Positions 1 through 10,608 of a DNA stretch of 64,000 nucleotides are shown one piece after another. Location of the stretch: positions 7,485,110 through 7,549,109 of the forward strand of contig NW_020656077.1 in the NCBI RefSeq assembly GCF_003589595.1, read 5' to 3'. This DNA comes from Hyposmocoma kahamanoa. Taxonomy: Eukaryota > Arthropoda > Insecta > Lepidoptera > Cosmopterigidae. Under the pieces are notes generated by a model that was not told where the DNA came from, searched no databases, and was given only the letters and a program-made list of their open reading frames with translations. Position 1 is the stretch's first letter, and each line of letters opens with the position of its first letter. The position numbers were made by a program, and so were the translations under genes.

Positions 1-759
1 AAACATCGTGGCATTCTATAACTTAGAGTAGTGTTTACATAGGATATTAGTATTCAGTGTGTTTTTTTAAACTGATTTCTGCATTTTAATAAGATGGACG
101 TCACATATTAAAGCGTTAAGTAGTTCTATTAATTAGGTTCTGCAGTCTCGATTTTTTGTTCCGACACAATGAAATGATGCTTATTTTAGCAAAAGCTGTG
201 TAATCTGTTATTTTATTTGTAATACTTATTGCTGCTTGCAATAAATTGAAATGTAACTATTTAAAAAATAAGTTCCATTTTAATTTGGATATAATCAATA
301 TTAAAAAATAAACAAAATGGCAAGGCCAAAAATAAGACATAAAAATTACTAAACGGGCGTGACGTTACTTTCCTGAAAATATGTATTTTTTACAATTATA
401 TTTTTATGCTTATATTTAGGTGAAAACTGAGTCAATCAAAATTGAAAAAATGTCAATATTGTTGATTTCTATAGACATTTCAAACTTCACCAAAAAATTA
501 CTATGTCAAAATTGCTTCCACAAAAAAAGACTGAATGGTTCCTACGACCTGAATGTGGAATGTGTCCCTGTATCTCCTATGATTTCAGGTTTCATCATAT
601 AGTCTTAGCCACAAAAGTCACACTTTAATGTAAATTTTCTATGTACCTACATGTATGTGATGAATAAAATCCTATTTCAAAGCCTTCACATACGGGGATA
701 TTAAAATCTCTGCAGTTGACGGGCGATGAAAAGTTTCACAATATGGATTAGTTTCCTCT
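1..759. other. AT-rich stretch without recognisable feature
   Basis: No coding, RNA or repeat signature was recognised. The only longer open frame, 420-602 (+), has low-complexity Lys/Ile/Phe-rich composition and no family resemblance. Confidence 0.5.
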
Positions 760-761
760 TA

Positions 762-1369
762 GCCGCTCACGCGAAGCGCTCATCCTACCGCAAAATGGCG
801 GCTATTTGATTTCGCAAATTAGAAAAGGATTCAGTTTAAATACAAGTTTTTATAAATAAAAATTATTATTCTGCATTGCTAAATAAATACCCTCCGTACT
901 ACAACAAAAACATCTCAAATAAAATGCAGTAATACACCGCAAATCCTGCACTTAAAAAGCGCTAATGAAATTTTTGGTGTACTTGGGTAAATATGATAAT
1001 ATTCCGTTTTTGTGGTTCTAACATTTACCATGAAATTACTCCTTAAAGTATAGTTTATAAACATTTATGTTCAGGGTAAACTTAAAAAACGTTATTTACG
1101 GTATATTTTCAATAAATAAACACCGAAATCACCAGCCCAAACAATAACATACACGATTGTCGTGACGTATTTTTGAAGTTGTTTATTTTTTTAAATGACA
1201 GACCCAGGCATTAAAAACTTTATGGTTTGCTAGAGTAGTTACCGAAATAGCAATTAGTATTAGTTCTTTTACCTGTTATAACTTCAATATCCGATAAATC
1301 GGTATAAAATCATCACCGGCACCTCTAGGTGTGGTATGCGTCTACGGCTGCATGTATCGCGTGAGCGGC
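762..1369 (+). mobile_element. MITE family M1, full-length copy
   Basis: A 608-bp non-coding element bounded by the inverted ends GCCGCTCACGCGA (762-774) and TCGCGTGAGCGGC (1357-1369), flanked on both sides by TA (760-761 and 1370-1371). The whole body recurs inverted at 36975-37577 and as a left-truncated copy at 43124-43567. The termini, the TA target and the lack of coding capacity fit a Tc1/mariner-type MITE; the superfamily is inferred from the TA alone. The base next to the TA differs between copies (G, T, A), so it may lie just outside the true end. Confidence 0.85.
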
Positions 1370-1371
1370 TA

Positions 1372-1827
1372 AAGCTGCAGTTTTTACTAGCAAGGCCCTT
1401 TTTGGGGTCCTGATTATTTATATGCTAAGAAGGGACTGAAGGAATGTAGGACGCATACCCGTATTATTATCTTGTCTCTTAACCTCTACCCGACAGAGGC
1501 TATAACTTACAGCGGATGGTTATTCCCAATGTTCTCTCTACTAGATCCGTACACCTGCATAAATTATTTTGCCAATGTGAAGATTTATAACAGGGGTGTT
1601 ATCGTACGTGAACAAGTACGGGTGATGCGGAACATCCACTTCTGAGTTTGTAGTACGTCAGCAGAAAGATATCCAATTTTGCAATAAAGCTTCAGAAAAT
1701 ATCGCTCCAGACAGAACCGTGTTATTGCATTAGCATTCTAGAGCTTAATGTTAACTTCGACAATGATTTTAGTATGTAGGTTATAACGTATAGAATCTTC
1801 AGAAGAATAAATACATATACTATAATA
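1372..1827. other. unassigned intergenic DNA
   Basis: No gene or repeat was recognised here. Composition is less AT-rich than the first 700 bases. Confidence 0.4.
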
Positions 1828-1930
1828 TTATTGATTCTCGAACAAACACAAAAATTAATCAATCCGACTAGATTCGAAACAGCTACTGCTTACAAGACCG
1901 GAGGTAACCGCTCTCCCTATTGTGCTACGA
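1828..1930 (-). mobile_element. tRNA-derived SINE remnant
   Basis: Read on the minus strand, this has a degenerate polymerase III B box, GTTTCGAATCTAG (about 1868-1880), preceded by a weak A box, and followed by a GTGTTTGTTCGAGAATC-like tail similar to that after the B box in family S1. Both boxes deviate from consensus, so it is a decayed relative. Confidence 0.45.
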
Positions 1931-2448
1931 AAAATATTAAAATCATGGTAATAAAAAACATAATAGTCATTAAAATAAATATTATATTGTCCATTGTTTA
2001 CGTCCATTGACGATTCAAGGAACTATACAAACATCATCCTCTTACCTCCGGACCACCGCAAGGTGTAGACGTTTTACGGTTCTGTTGCCATTTTATTCCA
2101 AAAAAGTTTAAATGTAAATTTGTAAATTAAATCCAAAGTGAAATTAGGGATTCATAAGTGTCTAGTAGTTACGTGACCAGTTCTCACTTTGATCGCTGTG
2201 TGTGTAATGCTTTCAATAGTAAATTGTGATAGTGTGCAAATTTGGCCGCAGCCGCAGGTGGATTTACTCCTACTAGTGCAACATATCGAACTTGAACCCG
2301 CTCTTAACGCTACCGACTCCTCCCTCAACTGTGACGTCGATCAATGAAATTGTGTGGGCGGTGCCTTCTTAAGACTGTCTCCATCTATGTGCAAGCGCTT
2401 ACGCAGCTTGTTACAAATTGTTGACCGCTTCTATACTCCTAGTACAAT
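1931..2448. other. unassigned DNA left of the LINE
   Basis: No recognised gene. It may hold eroded 5' sequence of the LINE that is recognisable from 2449, but I see no residue pattern that proves it. Confidence 0.35.
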
Positions 2449-2896
2449 ATGGAAAAAAATCGCAACGAAACCGTATCTGACTTTGACATGTCGATTTGTA
2501 TATCGGAAGGAGACAAAAATTCATCTCCTACTGGTCATGGAATTACGCAAATTAAATTAAATAAAATAAAAAAAAATAAATACATGGAATTTGGAAAATA
2601 AAGTGGTAGGACCTTCAACTGGGTAGCCGTAAAGCTAACTTCAAGATAAAAAATGTCCCTAAAAAAGAAAATGAGAATAAAGATGATTTAATTGAAATGA
2701 TTGCCTATCAAAAACGGTTAACTGCGAAATCAAGAAAACTGACATCAGCGATTTTTACAGAGTACGTGGAAAGCCTGAACAAAGGAATACACCAATAATT
2801 ATTGAAGCTAACTCGGCTTTACTGAAAGGTGACTTCCTAAGAATGACTAAGTCCTTTAACGTGAAGAATAAAAATAAGATATGTGCTAAGCACTTG
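2449..2896 (+). pseudogene. LINE ORF1 fragment
   Basis: A broken ORF1. A short frame opens at the ATG at 2449 (MEKNRNETVSDFDMS...) and is soon lost to stops. A second piece, from about 2723 to 2896, reads DISDFYRVRGKPEQRNTPI followed by LKGDFLRMTKSFNVKNKN and ICAKHLG. This matches the conserved block of LINE ORF1 proteins of the kind that precede Jockey/CR1-type polymerases (VYRVRGKP...PIIVE...KHLG). ORF1 proteins bind the element RNA during reverse transcription. The frame then passes directly into reverse-transcriptase sequence near 2890, which shows that everything between was deleted. Confidence 0.6.
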
Positions 2897-3894
2897 GGAA
2901 TCAAGACTCAAGAGGAAGAGAGAAAAAAATAATAAAATATTATGGAAAAATATTACGTATACTAATACTACGTATAATAAATCCACCAACACAGAACTGT
3001 TGAATTTCAAATTGACTCCCTCTGCCTCTGCGGATTATGTAAATAATTTATTTGTTAATATTGGCAAGCAGCTGGCTCAGCAAATACAAACGCCGAATGA
3101 TGAACTGAAAACTTAGCTCAAAAACTTACCAACACAAATCAACTCCTTCGTTCTCCTGCATACTGACGAAGATGAAGTAAACTGTATAATTAGGAACCTA
3201 AAATCGAGTAGTGCGCCAGACTGGGACAATACCCCTATAGCATTTTTAAAATCTGCAAATTCCGTAGTTGTTCCCATTATTACCTATGCTCTGGTTTGGT
3301 AAAGGAATTATTCCAACACTTCTTAAGTTGTCAACTATAACTCTTGTGTATAAGGGTGGAAACAGAGACGATGTCAATAATTACAGGCCTATATCTGTAT
3401 TATCAGTGATTTCTAAAATACTGGAAAACTTACTCAATAAAAGATTACTAGACTATTTAAATAAAAACAATATATTGTCTGTAAACCAATTTGGTTTTCA
3501 GCGTGGAAGATCTGCGGAGAATGCAGAAATTTCCTTGAGTTCTCTGGTTACAGAAAAACTTGACAAACGTAAGAAATGTTTGTCAGTATTTTTGGACTTA
3601 AAAAAAGGGTTTGACACCGTCTCTCTCTCCTTACTGGTATACAAATTAGAAAAGGTATAGGGTATAAGAGGTACTCCACTTTGTATATTCACTGATTACT
3701 TGACAAATAGGAAGCAAACAGTGAAATTAGATAACCACATCAGTGGGTGCGAAGAGGTTTTGAATGGCGTACCCCAAGATAGCGTTCGTGGTCCTATTTT
3801 TTCTTATATATATAAATGACCTGTGTGATATACAGATCAAGAACGCTAATATTTTCTCTTATGCTGATGATACAACCCATTATATTCACTGGTA
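2897..3894 (+). pseudogene. non-LTR reverse transcriptase, broken
   Basis: The polymerase core of the LINE. The best-preserved part, 3268-3660, encodes PTLLKLSTITLVYKGGNRDD, NNYRPISVLSVISKILE, NQFGFQRGRSAENA and VFLDLKKGFDTVS, the standard thumb/finger and motif A blocks (LDLKKGFD; motif A usually LDL.KAFD). After an in-frame TAG at 3658-3660 the frame continues with GIRGTPLCIFTDYLTNRKQT and NGVPQDSVRGPIF (motif B, GVPQGS in active copies), then shifts. The active-site motif C is still visible as FSYADDTT near 3855-3875. The upstream block ADYVNNLFVNIGKQLA (about 3029-3076) is the connector typical of Jockey/CR1-group polymerases. Several frameshifts and stops make it non-functional. Confidence 0.85.
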
Positions 3895-3950
3895 ATTCTT
3901 AGGATACTCTGAAGTCTAGTGCGTGCGGAACGGGGACTGGAGTATGTAAA

Positions 3951-4023
3951 CGCACGCACGCACTCTCACACTCACACTCACACTCACACTCACACTCACA
4001 CTCACACTCACNNNNNNNNNNCA

Positions 4024-4098
<75 letters not shown>

Positions 4099-4115
4099 AC
4101 ACACACACACACACA
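3951..4115. repeat. compound CA / GCAC / CTCACA microsatellite
   Basis: Runs of GCAC, ACTCAC and AC dinucleotides, broken by a 10-base N gap at 4012-4021. It lies inside the LINE 3' region, in the same place as the microsatellite of the related copy at 46436-46518. The gap most likely marks collapse of the array during assembly. Confidence 0.95.
4012..4021. other. assembly gap (10 N)
   Basis: Ten consecutive N inside the microsatellite; true length unknown. Confidence 0.99.
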
Positions 4116-4380
4116 GACGCTTTAAGATTCAAATTCAATTTAAAATTAGAAGTTAACACAGTTGAACATTGTTAAAAAAAATTTGTTTTGTTTTGACGAT
4201 GTTTGGAAATGTAAAAATTAAACACTAAATTAAGTATAATTTAAAAATGTTAAATATGCATTTATAGCTATGGAAGAGCGGTGCCTCCTGACACAGGCTT
4301 GATAAGATTAATAGGAGCTACCATCCACTGTTAATGTAAACTTAATTGTATTACTGAAATAAACATTTTATTTATTTATT
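4116..4380 (+). mobile_element. LINE 3' untranslated region
   Basis: Non-coding tail of the LINE. GAAGAGCG, CCTCCTGACACA and AATAGGA occur in the same order at 46611-46660. The end is an A/T-rich AATAAACATTTTATTTATTTATT, where the insertion stops. Confidence 0.7.
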
Positions 4381-5231
4381 ATCATCATTGAAAAATGTGT
4401 AATAAATATACAGTTACAGATATTTTACGTTTTTTACATATTATTTCTAAATATTTTACCGTATCACTGTACTTCTTTATTCTTTAAATTTAATAATATT
4501 CCTTTTCCTAAAAAGTTCTCTAAGCATCAGTCGTACTTTTATCAGTAAGCGAGACAGGCATTTCCTTAGATAGGCTCACTCTCCCCAAGTCTACCGACCG
4601 AGACAAAGTATATAAAAGTTTTGATTTACATCAAGCGCCTATTTATAACTTTAAAGCTTTTTTATTAGCATTTAAATAAAAAAAGAAAGAAAAATGTTTA
4701 TTCATTAAATTGAGTCACTATACACACTTAAATCTAATTCTTAAAACTAAAACAACTGAGTGACTGAGTAATTTTAGGTTAATAGGTAAGTGTGCATAGT
4801 GGCGCATATGAAGAAAAGGATTCGACTCAGCAATATGTCTATCTCTGGCGAGACAGACACTGATTTTCAGTCGCTCCTGTTTCAACGTCAACTGACGCTT
4901 TTTTTTAATTACCCCATAACATACGACTGTAAGCGATATATAAATTTAAAAGTGGTAAGTGATGCGATGTCGAAGATTTTGTTCAGATGCTCCCTTTTCT
5001 ATGTATTGCGCCTTAAAGATGATCCTACTAGATCTTATCCACCAGCGGAGAAAATTCAACGAATAATTTACGAGCCGTTTTAACAAATTCTTTCAAATCC
5101 TTTCTGAATCTTGAAGAGAAAATCCAAACATCGCATATACTAACTCCTAGTCGAAGTAATCAGCATCGCTGGGATTTTGTTCGCGATCTCTCAGGCGACG
5201 GTTTAGGACTTCATCCCTTCATCCCTGCTTG
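4381..5231. other. unassigned DNA with one open frame
   Basis: Contains a 97-codon frame at 4790-5083 (+). It has no recognisable domain, no signal peptide and no similarity to anything I know. I treat it as chance. No repeat partner was seen inside the window. Confidence 0.4.
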
Positions 5232-5393
5232 AAGGTTTCATCCCTATGTTTTCATTCACAAAAAGCTAATGGTAAATTGCAAATTAAATTTCACACGCAT
5301 ATTCTGAAAAAGTTAGGAGGAGCGAGCCCAAATTCGAAACCACGGCCTCTGCTTGAGAGACAGTAGGTCAAACTATTACGCTACTACGGCTTA
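5232..5393 (-). mobile_element. SINE family S4 copy
   Basis: On the minus strand the head AAGCCGTAGTAGCG...CTCTCAAGCAGAG...GTGGTTTCGAATTTGGGC keeps a tRNA-like B box. It is followed by the GAAATTTAATTTGCAATTTAC block that also occurs in the copy at 22262-22506. The 3' tail of the family (CCCAGCAGTGGGAC) is absent, so this copy is truncated. Confidence 0.65.
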
Positions 5394-6160
5394 AGACCTT
5401 ACTTCACTTCATTTCTAAAGTAAGCTCTATCAAGCGAGTTTATTTAAAATGCAAGTCACAACAATACACTTTCCATTAGGTAAGTACTTATTGCCATGAC
5501 ACACCACAGGCGTATGGCACTTAGTTGCCACATTTTGGCTTACATTATTGTTCACACATTACAAAATATAATAATAAAAATACAATTGAGATTAAAATAA
5601 CCTGTCAGTTATCCATCATCAGCCTTCGTCAAATACATAAAATAACATAACAATATACTTTAACCAAAACTATTCAAGATTGTCAATATAAAATTCATTT
5701 AAGTTATAATGGCACTTGTCAATTAATAATACTTTTAAATTTTTTTGTGAAATTTGTGTAATTTGTCTCACATCTTAGGTATTTTATTGTGATTTTTTAT
5801 TACATTATAATACGGACTGTTCTGATAGATGCTTAATGTACTTAGTTCCGCAAATGCACGCACACAACGCAAAAAAAAAGGCTTTATATATTCTTATATC
5901 TAGATGGTCTAATGAATAGATCTCTGTTTTTTCCAATAAATTTAGCCATTTCAGATATGTACCTACATAGAAGGTAGCGTTAATATTTGTAATTTTTTTA
6001 AATGTGGTCGACAAGATTTCATCTGTTTGATATTCGTGATAATACATACGTGCACACTTTTTTCTGTAGAATAAAGAGATGGTTCACCTGGGTACTGTTT
6101 CCCCATAGTATAAAGCCGTAATTTTGCCATGCAAAGTTTTACACTACATGAGATATTAGT
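5394..6160. other. AT-rich unassigned DNA
   Basis: No gene or repeat recognised. The 80-codon minus-strand frame at 5805-6047 resembles no known family. Confidence 0.4.
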
Positions 6161-6424
6161 ATCGGTAGACCTTGTGAAAGTGTTCGTCTAGAGAAGTCCC
6201 ACCACCTTACCTGTTTCTGCCGCCGTGCAGTAATGTGAGCATTAATTACTGCGTTCCTGTTTGGAAGAGTAAGGCTGGTGAAATTACAGGTACATGGAAC
6301 TTGTCAACTTATATCACAGGGTGACGGGCGCAGTGGCAGTGTCCCTAAGATTTTTACGACTTAAAGCTCTGAGTGGGTTTACCACTAGGCGCACGACTTA
6401 TTCAACTCGTCATCTTTTTATAAT
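6161..6424 (+). mobile_element. family F retroposon copy
   Basis: Near full length: the head CTTGTGAAAGTGTTCGTC, the middle GGTGAAATTACAGGTACATG, then GGGCGCAGTGGCAGTG, and the tail GGCGCACGACTTATTC. Part of the 3' half is missing. It abuts the transposase remnant that follows. Confidence 0.8.
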
Positions 6425-6835
6425 TTTAGCCACCGAAACAATGAATTTATTGCCAGTTTCCTGATCACATAATTTCACGAAATTCAGCCATTAAGTGGCC
6501 AGCTCGATCATGTGATTTAACGCCGCTGGATTCTTTTATGGGGTTATGGTAAAGACAGAGTCTATACGGAGCCAATCGAATCGATTGCAGCCTTAAAACT
6601 CAAAATTCGTGAAATGATTAACGAAATAGACCCACCATTTTGTCAAAAAGTTATTAAAAAGTTCGAAGAAAGAATCGACATCTGTAACTGTGGTCGTGGT
6701 GGACATTTATCAGATATCATTTTTCATTCATAATTGCCAAACCTTACTTTTTTTAATGCAATAAAAATTTGAATCATTGTCATCTAAACTTATTGTTTTA
6801 TTTTGATTTACAAAACAAAGTTCTTGTTGAAGAAC
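6425..6835 (+). mobile_element. Tc1/mariner-like element, 3' fragment
   Basis: The C-terminal coding part and 3' flank of a DDE transposon whose 5' part is missing, joined directly to a family F copy. No inverted terminus was identified with confidence. Confidence 0.65.
6496..6733 (+). pseudogene. Tc1/mariner-like transposase C-terminus
   Basis: Encodes WPARSCDLTPLDSF and, after a one-base frameshift near 6538, LWGYGKDRVYTEPIESIAAL, then RGGHLSDIIFHS and a stop. The WPxRSxDLTPLD...LWGY block, with its catalytic third acidic residue in DLTPLD, and the terminal RGGHL.DIIF are hallmarks of arthropod transposases of the Tc1/mariner (IS630-related) superfamily. This enzyme cuts and pastes its own element. 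The frameshift and the missing N-terminal two thirds make it a pseudogene. Confidence 0.8.
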
Positions 6836-7393
6836 TATAGTAATATCTAAAAATTTAACATCCGATATGACATCGGTAAAGAGGCCTCACTTTCCTTACT
6901 ACAGGAGATAACAATAAGTCTACAGATGTGTGGGTTAATTAATTAAATAAACTTTTGACGTTATAAAATTTAGTGCAATATTACCAATACTTTTAACCGT
7001 GTTGGTTTACCCTTAACAGGACTGAAAACTTGTTTATTACTCATGTTTTTTGTGGCTTAGAATGCCGCTGTAATATAACACTTCCTGTAATATGTGGTTT
7101 CAGCCTTTTTTACCTGGAAGAAACTTCAGTACATAGGCTTGCGGTGAACGCTACCTGGCTGTTCCGTCGACAATTTTACAGCTCCGTAAAAAGGTTTGAT
7201 CAGGAAACTGCCACTCAGACAACCGCAATGGTTTACATCTACGTCCTATAACGTCCCTATAGAAAAACATAGACACGAAGTAATAAGAACGATGGAAACC
7301 TACTTCATTTTTATTATTACTTATTATGTAGTGTACTTATGATGATATTCTTTGGTTGCAACCCTTTTGCATATCCGAATTGTCTATCCTAAG
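6836..7393. other. unassigned DNA
   Basis: Holds a 73-codon frame at 7030-7251 (+) without recognisable features. No repeat partner seen in the window. Confidence 0.4.
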
Positions 7394-7515
7394 GTTGCCT
7401 GGAAGAAATTGCTACATAGCAATAAGGCCGCCTGTTGCACATTGACTTACTACTACTATTATACTTAAGCTATTGTATTGTATTTTAATTGTAATTTTAT
7501 GTGCAATAAACATTG
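7394..7515 (+). mobile_element. LINE 3' end
   Basis: GGTTGCCTGGAAGAAATTGC...AATAAGGCCGCCTGTTGCACATT, then GTGCAATAAACATTG. This is a 3' tail common to lepidopteran LINEs and recurs on the minus strand at 56330-56425. No coding part is attached. Confidence 0.65.
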
Positions 7516-7727
7516 ACTTACAATTATATGGACGTCGGGTCCGCGCTAAAAAGTGTCCGCACTTGCAAGGCGCTAAAATCGTATACAGAGCGCCAAACTC
7601 CGCTTTAGTCTTCATTTGTTCGACTGACAGCGCGATACTGCGATGAAATTACAATTTAAATTTCGAATAGGTTGACTTGGGACATTTTTTTCGTGGTTTT
7701 TGTATTAGACCCGTCGTCCATTTATTT

Positions 7728-7783
7728 GTAAGTCAATGGCAATAAAGAATATTTCATTCATTCATTCAATATTTCATTCATTT
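7728..7783 (+). repeat. (ATTC)n-type tail
   Basis: TCAATGGCAATAAAGAATA followed by repeated ATTCATTCATTCA. The form suggests the A/T-rich tail of a retroposed sequence. Confidence 0.5.
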
Positions 7784-7856
7784 TGACTTCTATTTTGATT
7801 AAACCTAAATATACGTTGATAGCGATATTTTTTTGTTATTATTCAGGGTTATCATT

Positions 7857-8545
7857 CTGTGATGACACTACGTCGGATTCGTATCAATTCCGAATACGAG
7901 AAATGACATGTACAAGCGATATTTCTATTTTCTCGGATTCGAATGAAATTTAGTGCACAAGCGACATCCGTTTTCTAGAATTTTCTAGATGTGTGTAGTC
8001 TCAGATTCGGAACAAACACGAATCAGCAGGTCGATTCAGAACCTTACGAAAATTCGATTGGATATCGTACAATTTCTTTTCATTTTTATTCACAATAACC
8101 GAACCCAAATGACGTCACACCCGAATGATTACTCGAACTTCTCGACCGGCAAAGGCTACAAACGTTATTCAGAACACAGCTACCGAACGTCCTATTGCTT
8201 ACAAAGCAAGAATGTGATATGGAAATCTTTTATCATTTTAAATAAAATCCGAAATTTGTTCAATTTTATTAATTTATTTTAATGCGAGACTAGTGCATTA
8301 CCGTATTTTAGGCCTTTAAAATCCTAAAAAGTTATATGAAAGGATTTAATTTTTCTTATAATCTATATTCGCCGACTAACTCCATAAAGGTTGTTGGATA
8401 ACGACATCGTATCGTTTATATTATTAACTTATAACGTTTTAACTCGAATGTTCTGAATAGCTCGGAAAGCGCCCTTCGATTCGAGAACGATATCCTATCG
8501 AACGATTCGATTAAAATGTCAAAGAGTTCTGAACCGGGCTCCTGG
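7857..8545 (+). repeat. dispersed repeat R1, longest copy
   Basis: Shares blocks with 56929-57303 (inverted) and 15775-15978 (inverted): CTCGGAAAGCGCCCTTCGAT, CGAACGATTCGATT, TGACGTCACACCCG and TCTAGTGCACAAGCGA-type sequence. It has no coding capacity. CGATTCGAA-like motifs recur through it, and the right end reads TGAACCGGGCTCCTGG. It is probably a non-autonomous DNA element, but I could not define both termini. Confidence 0.7.
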
Positions 8546-8723
8546 TGCCGTATGACGCGCTTATGGTTAGACCTAGGTACCGCGTCTCAAGGCGAGTCGC
8601 TGGAGGATCTAGTGGTTTTTATATTTAGTATTCAAAAACGGTCTTACAAAAACACACTTAAGGATATTGTCTACAGAATGTGTTGATTGGTGGTTACTGA
8701 GAGACAAGTTGGAGTACAAAAAA

Positions 8724-8940
8724 TGGAGGACATTGAAGCATTATCTAAATAAATGATCTTCGAAATATTTGCACTAGAAATACCAAAATTTGACATGCTA
8801 ATAATTAATTTGTACTGGCCAAATAGCCTAGCTTAGGTCAATTGTTAAACACGTTATCTATAAAATGCAAACACAAAGACATAATATTTGGTGGCGATTT
8901 TAACGTAGACATCAACAAAAATAATAATAAAATAATCCAC
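8724..8940 (+). pseudogene. LINE endonuclease fragment
   Basis: Two frames carry pieces of an apurinic-type LINE endonuclease. About 8724-8830 reads MEDIEALSK, a stop, then MIFEIFALEIPKFDMLIINLYWP; the last part matches the INxYRPP strand of the family. About 8877-8928 reads KDIIFGGDFNVDIN, which contains the conserved GDFN active-site loop. The enzyme nicks target DNA to prime reverse transcription. Stops and a frame change make this a pseudogene. Confidence 0.6.
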
Positions 8941-9483
8941 GACAGAGTCACGACAGGTAGCCGTGATATGGGAATAGACTAGACACGATAGTCGTCGACT
9001 TAATGGGAACACTCCCTAAGCCTAAAAATGCTTATCTACAACACAAACAGCGTCCATATAATAAACTTTACATATACTTTACATAACTAAACATATAATA
9101 AAATTTTCTGTGTTAACATGCAATTCGTAATATGTGAAATACTTGATACATTTATGTATAAAACTTCTACTGGAGTGACTACAATCCGCACTAAATCCTG
9201 CAATGGTTTACCGCTGTAAAAAGTTTATGCCAACTAAGTCAGGGATTTGTGAGTGTTCATAAACACGTGCTCGCGGCAACCTTGGCAGAAGTAGTCGTTG
9301 GAGAATCGTTTTAGTTTTACTTCTACTTACCTAATCCACACATTAAGTAATTCCCGACCTAGAGAGGTATTTAAAATACATTATGCATAACACTTGCAGT
9401 ACTACCTCTGTTCTTTAAATCAGAACGATCTGAGGGGCACTGCCACTGCACCACAAGTCCCTATGGGCATGACAAGTCCCATG
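8941..9483. other. unassigned DNA with a weak family F trace
   Basis: Nothing recognised except GATCTGAGGGGCACTGCCACTGC at about 9426-9448, which resembles an inverted piece of family F. Confidence 0.4.
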
Positions 9484-9664
9484 TCGCTGGTTTGAGTCCA
9501 GCCGGACCAAAGGAATTTTTCTTTGTATTTGATCGAATAAACAACAAACAGGTGGAACATTTTCACAAAAAATTATATTTGAATGTCATAAGTTTGTAAA
9601 GTAGTTAAAGTGATAGTATGTTCCGATGAAAGTAGTAAAACAAAAAAACAATCATGATATTCAA
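9484..9664 (+). mobile_element. SINE fragment with B box and tail
   Basis: Starts at a B box, GGTTTGAGTCC (about 9489), then GCCGGACCAAAGGAATTTTT and a long tail ending TCATGATATTCAATAAAATTAAA. The same tail, without the B box, is at 42598-42712. Confidence 0.65.
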
Positions 9665-9675
9665 TAAAATTAAAA

Positions 9676-9838
9676 ATGGTGAAATTACAGGCGTATGGAA
9701 CTTGTCAACTTATGTCACAAGGTGACGGGAGCAATGGCAGTGCCCCTTAGATCTTTGCGATTTAAAACTCTGAGAGGCACTGTAACTGTTATGGATAGTC
9801 ATGTCGCTTACCACCAGACGCACGTTCGATGGAACCTA
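9676..9838 (+). mobile_element. family F retroposon, 5'-truncated
   Basis: Begins at GGTGAAATTACAGGCGTATG and runs through CTTTGCGATTTAAAACTCTG and TGTTATGGATAG to CGCTTACCACCAGACGCACG. The tail is lost. Confidence 0.8.
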
Positions 9839-10003
9839 GAAGGATAGGCTACTTTTTGTCACAAAAATAAACCTTAAAATGATTGAAACAGTTGATGAAA
9901 ATTTATATAAAGAACTAATACAACTATGACAAATAGTATAGTACAGTAGACTACTCGAAGTACCTACTTATTTTAAGCAGGCAAAGTCGCGGGCACTAGC
10001 TAG

Positions 10004-10266
10004 TTTTTTTCATGCTATTAAGTCACGGGACGAACAAATCGTGCGCCTGGTGGTAAGCGTCACGTCTGTCCATAACAGTTGTAATACCGCTCAAGGAGCA
10101 CTGCCGCTGCGCCCGTCACCCTGAGACATAAGTTGAAAACTCCCACGTGCCTGTAATTTCACCAGCACCCTTACCCTTCACAACCGGAACGTTGCTCACA
10201 TTGGCGGCAGAAATAGATAATGTGGCAGTACTTCCCTGGACAAACTCTTCCACAAGAAGCTCTACA
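10004..10266 (-). mobile_element. family F retroposon, near full length
   Basis: Minus-strand copy that keeps the head (CTTGTGGAAGAGTTTGTCC), the middle and the tail, ending in an A-run seen here as TTTTTTT near 10005. Confidence 0.85.
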
Positions 10267-10366
10267 GCTACTGAGTCGTGTCGTGTCCATACAAAGAATT
10301 TTGTAAAGGCCGGAATAAACGAACATTTGGAAGAATTATATCGCGCAAATATAGGACAAGGTAACA

Positions 10367-10413
10367 TATTTTTTTTTTTTTTTTTTTTATTTTTTTTTTT
10401 TTTATTTTTTTTT
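10367..10413. repeat. T-rich homopolymer tract
   Basis: Forty-seven bases of T interrupted by two single A residues. It could be the tail of a minus-strand retroposon, but no body is recognisable to its left beyond the family F copy. Confidence 0.9.
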
Positions 10414-10608
10414 ACACACACTCAACATGACCCGCACTAGGGAAACCCTGTTAAACCTGTTAAACATATTCCAACCTAACAGACATGTCTACGATCCACA
10501 AGTCCTTAAGAGCGTATTTAATTAATGATAAACCTTTCTCGCCTACTTATAAAATATGTCCGTAGATGTATAATTTTTAAAATGACCATAGACAATGTAA
10601 CATTTTAA

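Larger units (their letters stand above)
2449..4380 (+). mobile_element. internally deleted Jockey/CR1-group LINE
   Basis: A non-LTR retrotransposon copy in three pieces: an ORF1-like part (2449-2896), a reverse-transcriptase part (2897-3894) and a 3' region (3951-4380) with a large CA/GCAC microsatellite. The 3' end carries GCCTCCTGACACAGGCTTG and finishes in AATAAACATTTTATTTATT. A second, 5'-truncated copy of a related element at 46170-46722 shows the same order: C-terminus, microsatellite, then CCTCCTGACACAAG. The endonuclease region and the reverse-transcriptase C-terminus are missing, so this copy cannot move. Clade assignment to the Jockey/CR1 group is by motif style only. Confidence 0.8.

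Noticed and set aside
3899..4159. Cys-Val or Thr-His repeat proteins read from both strands of the microsatellite
   Set aside because: They are translations of (CA)n and (GCAC)n across an N gap and are not genes.
10116..10440. Overlapping frames of about 100 codons on both strands
   Set aside because: Both are translations of a family F copy plus the T-rich tract.
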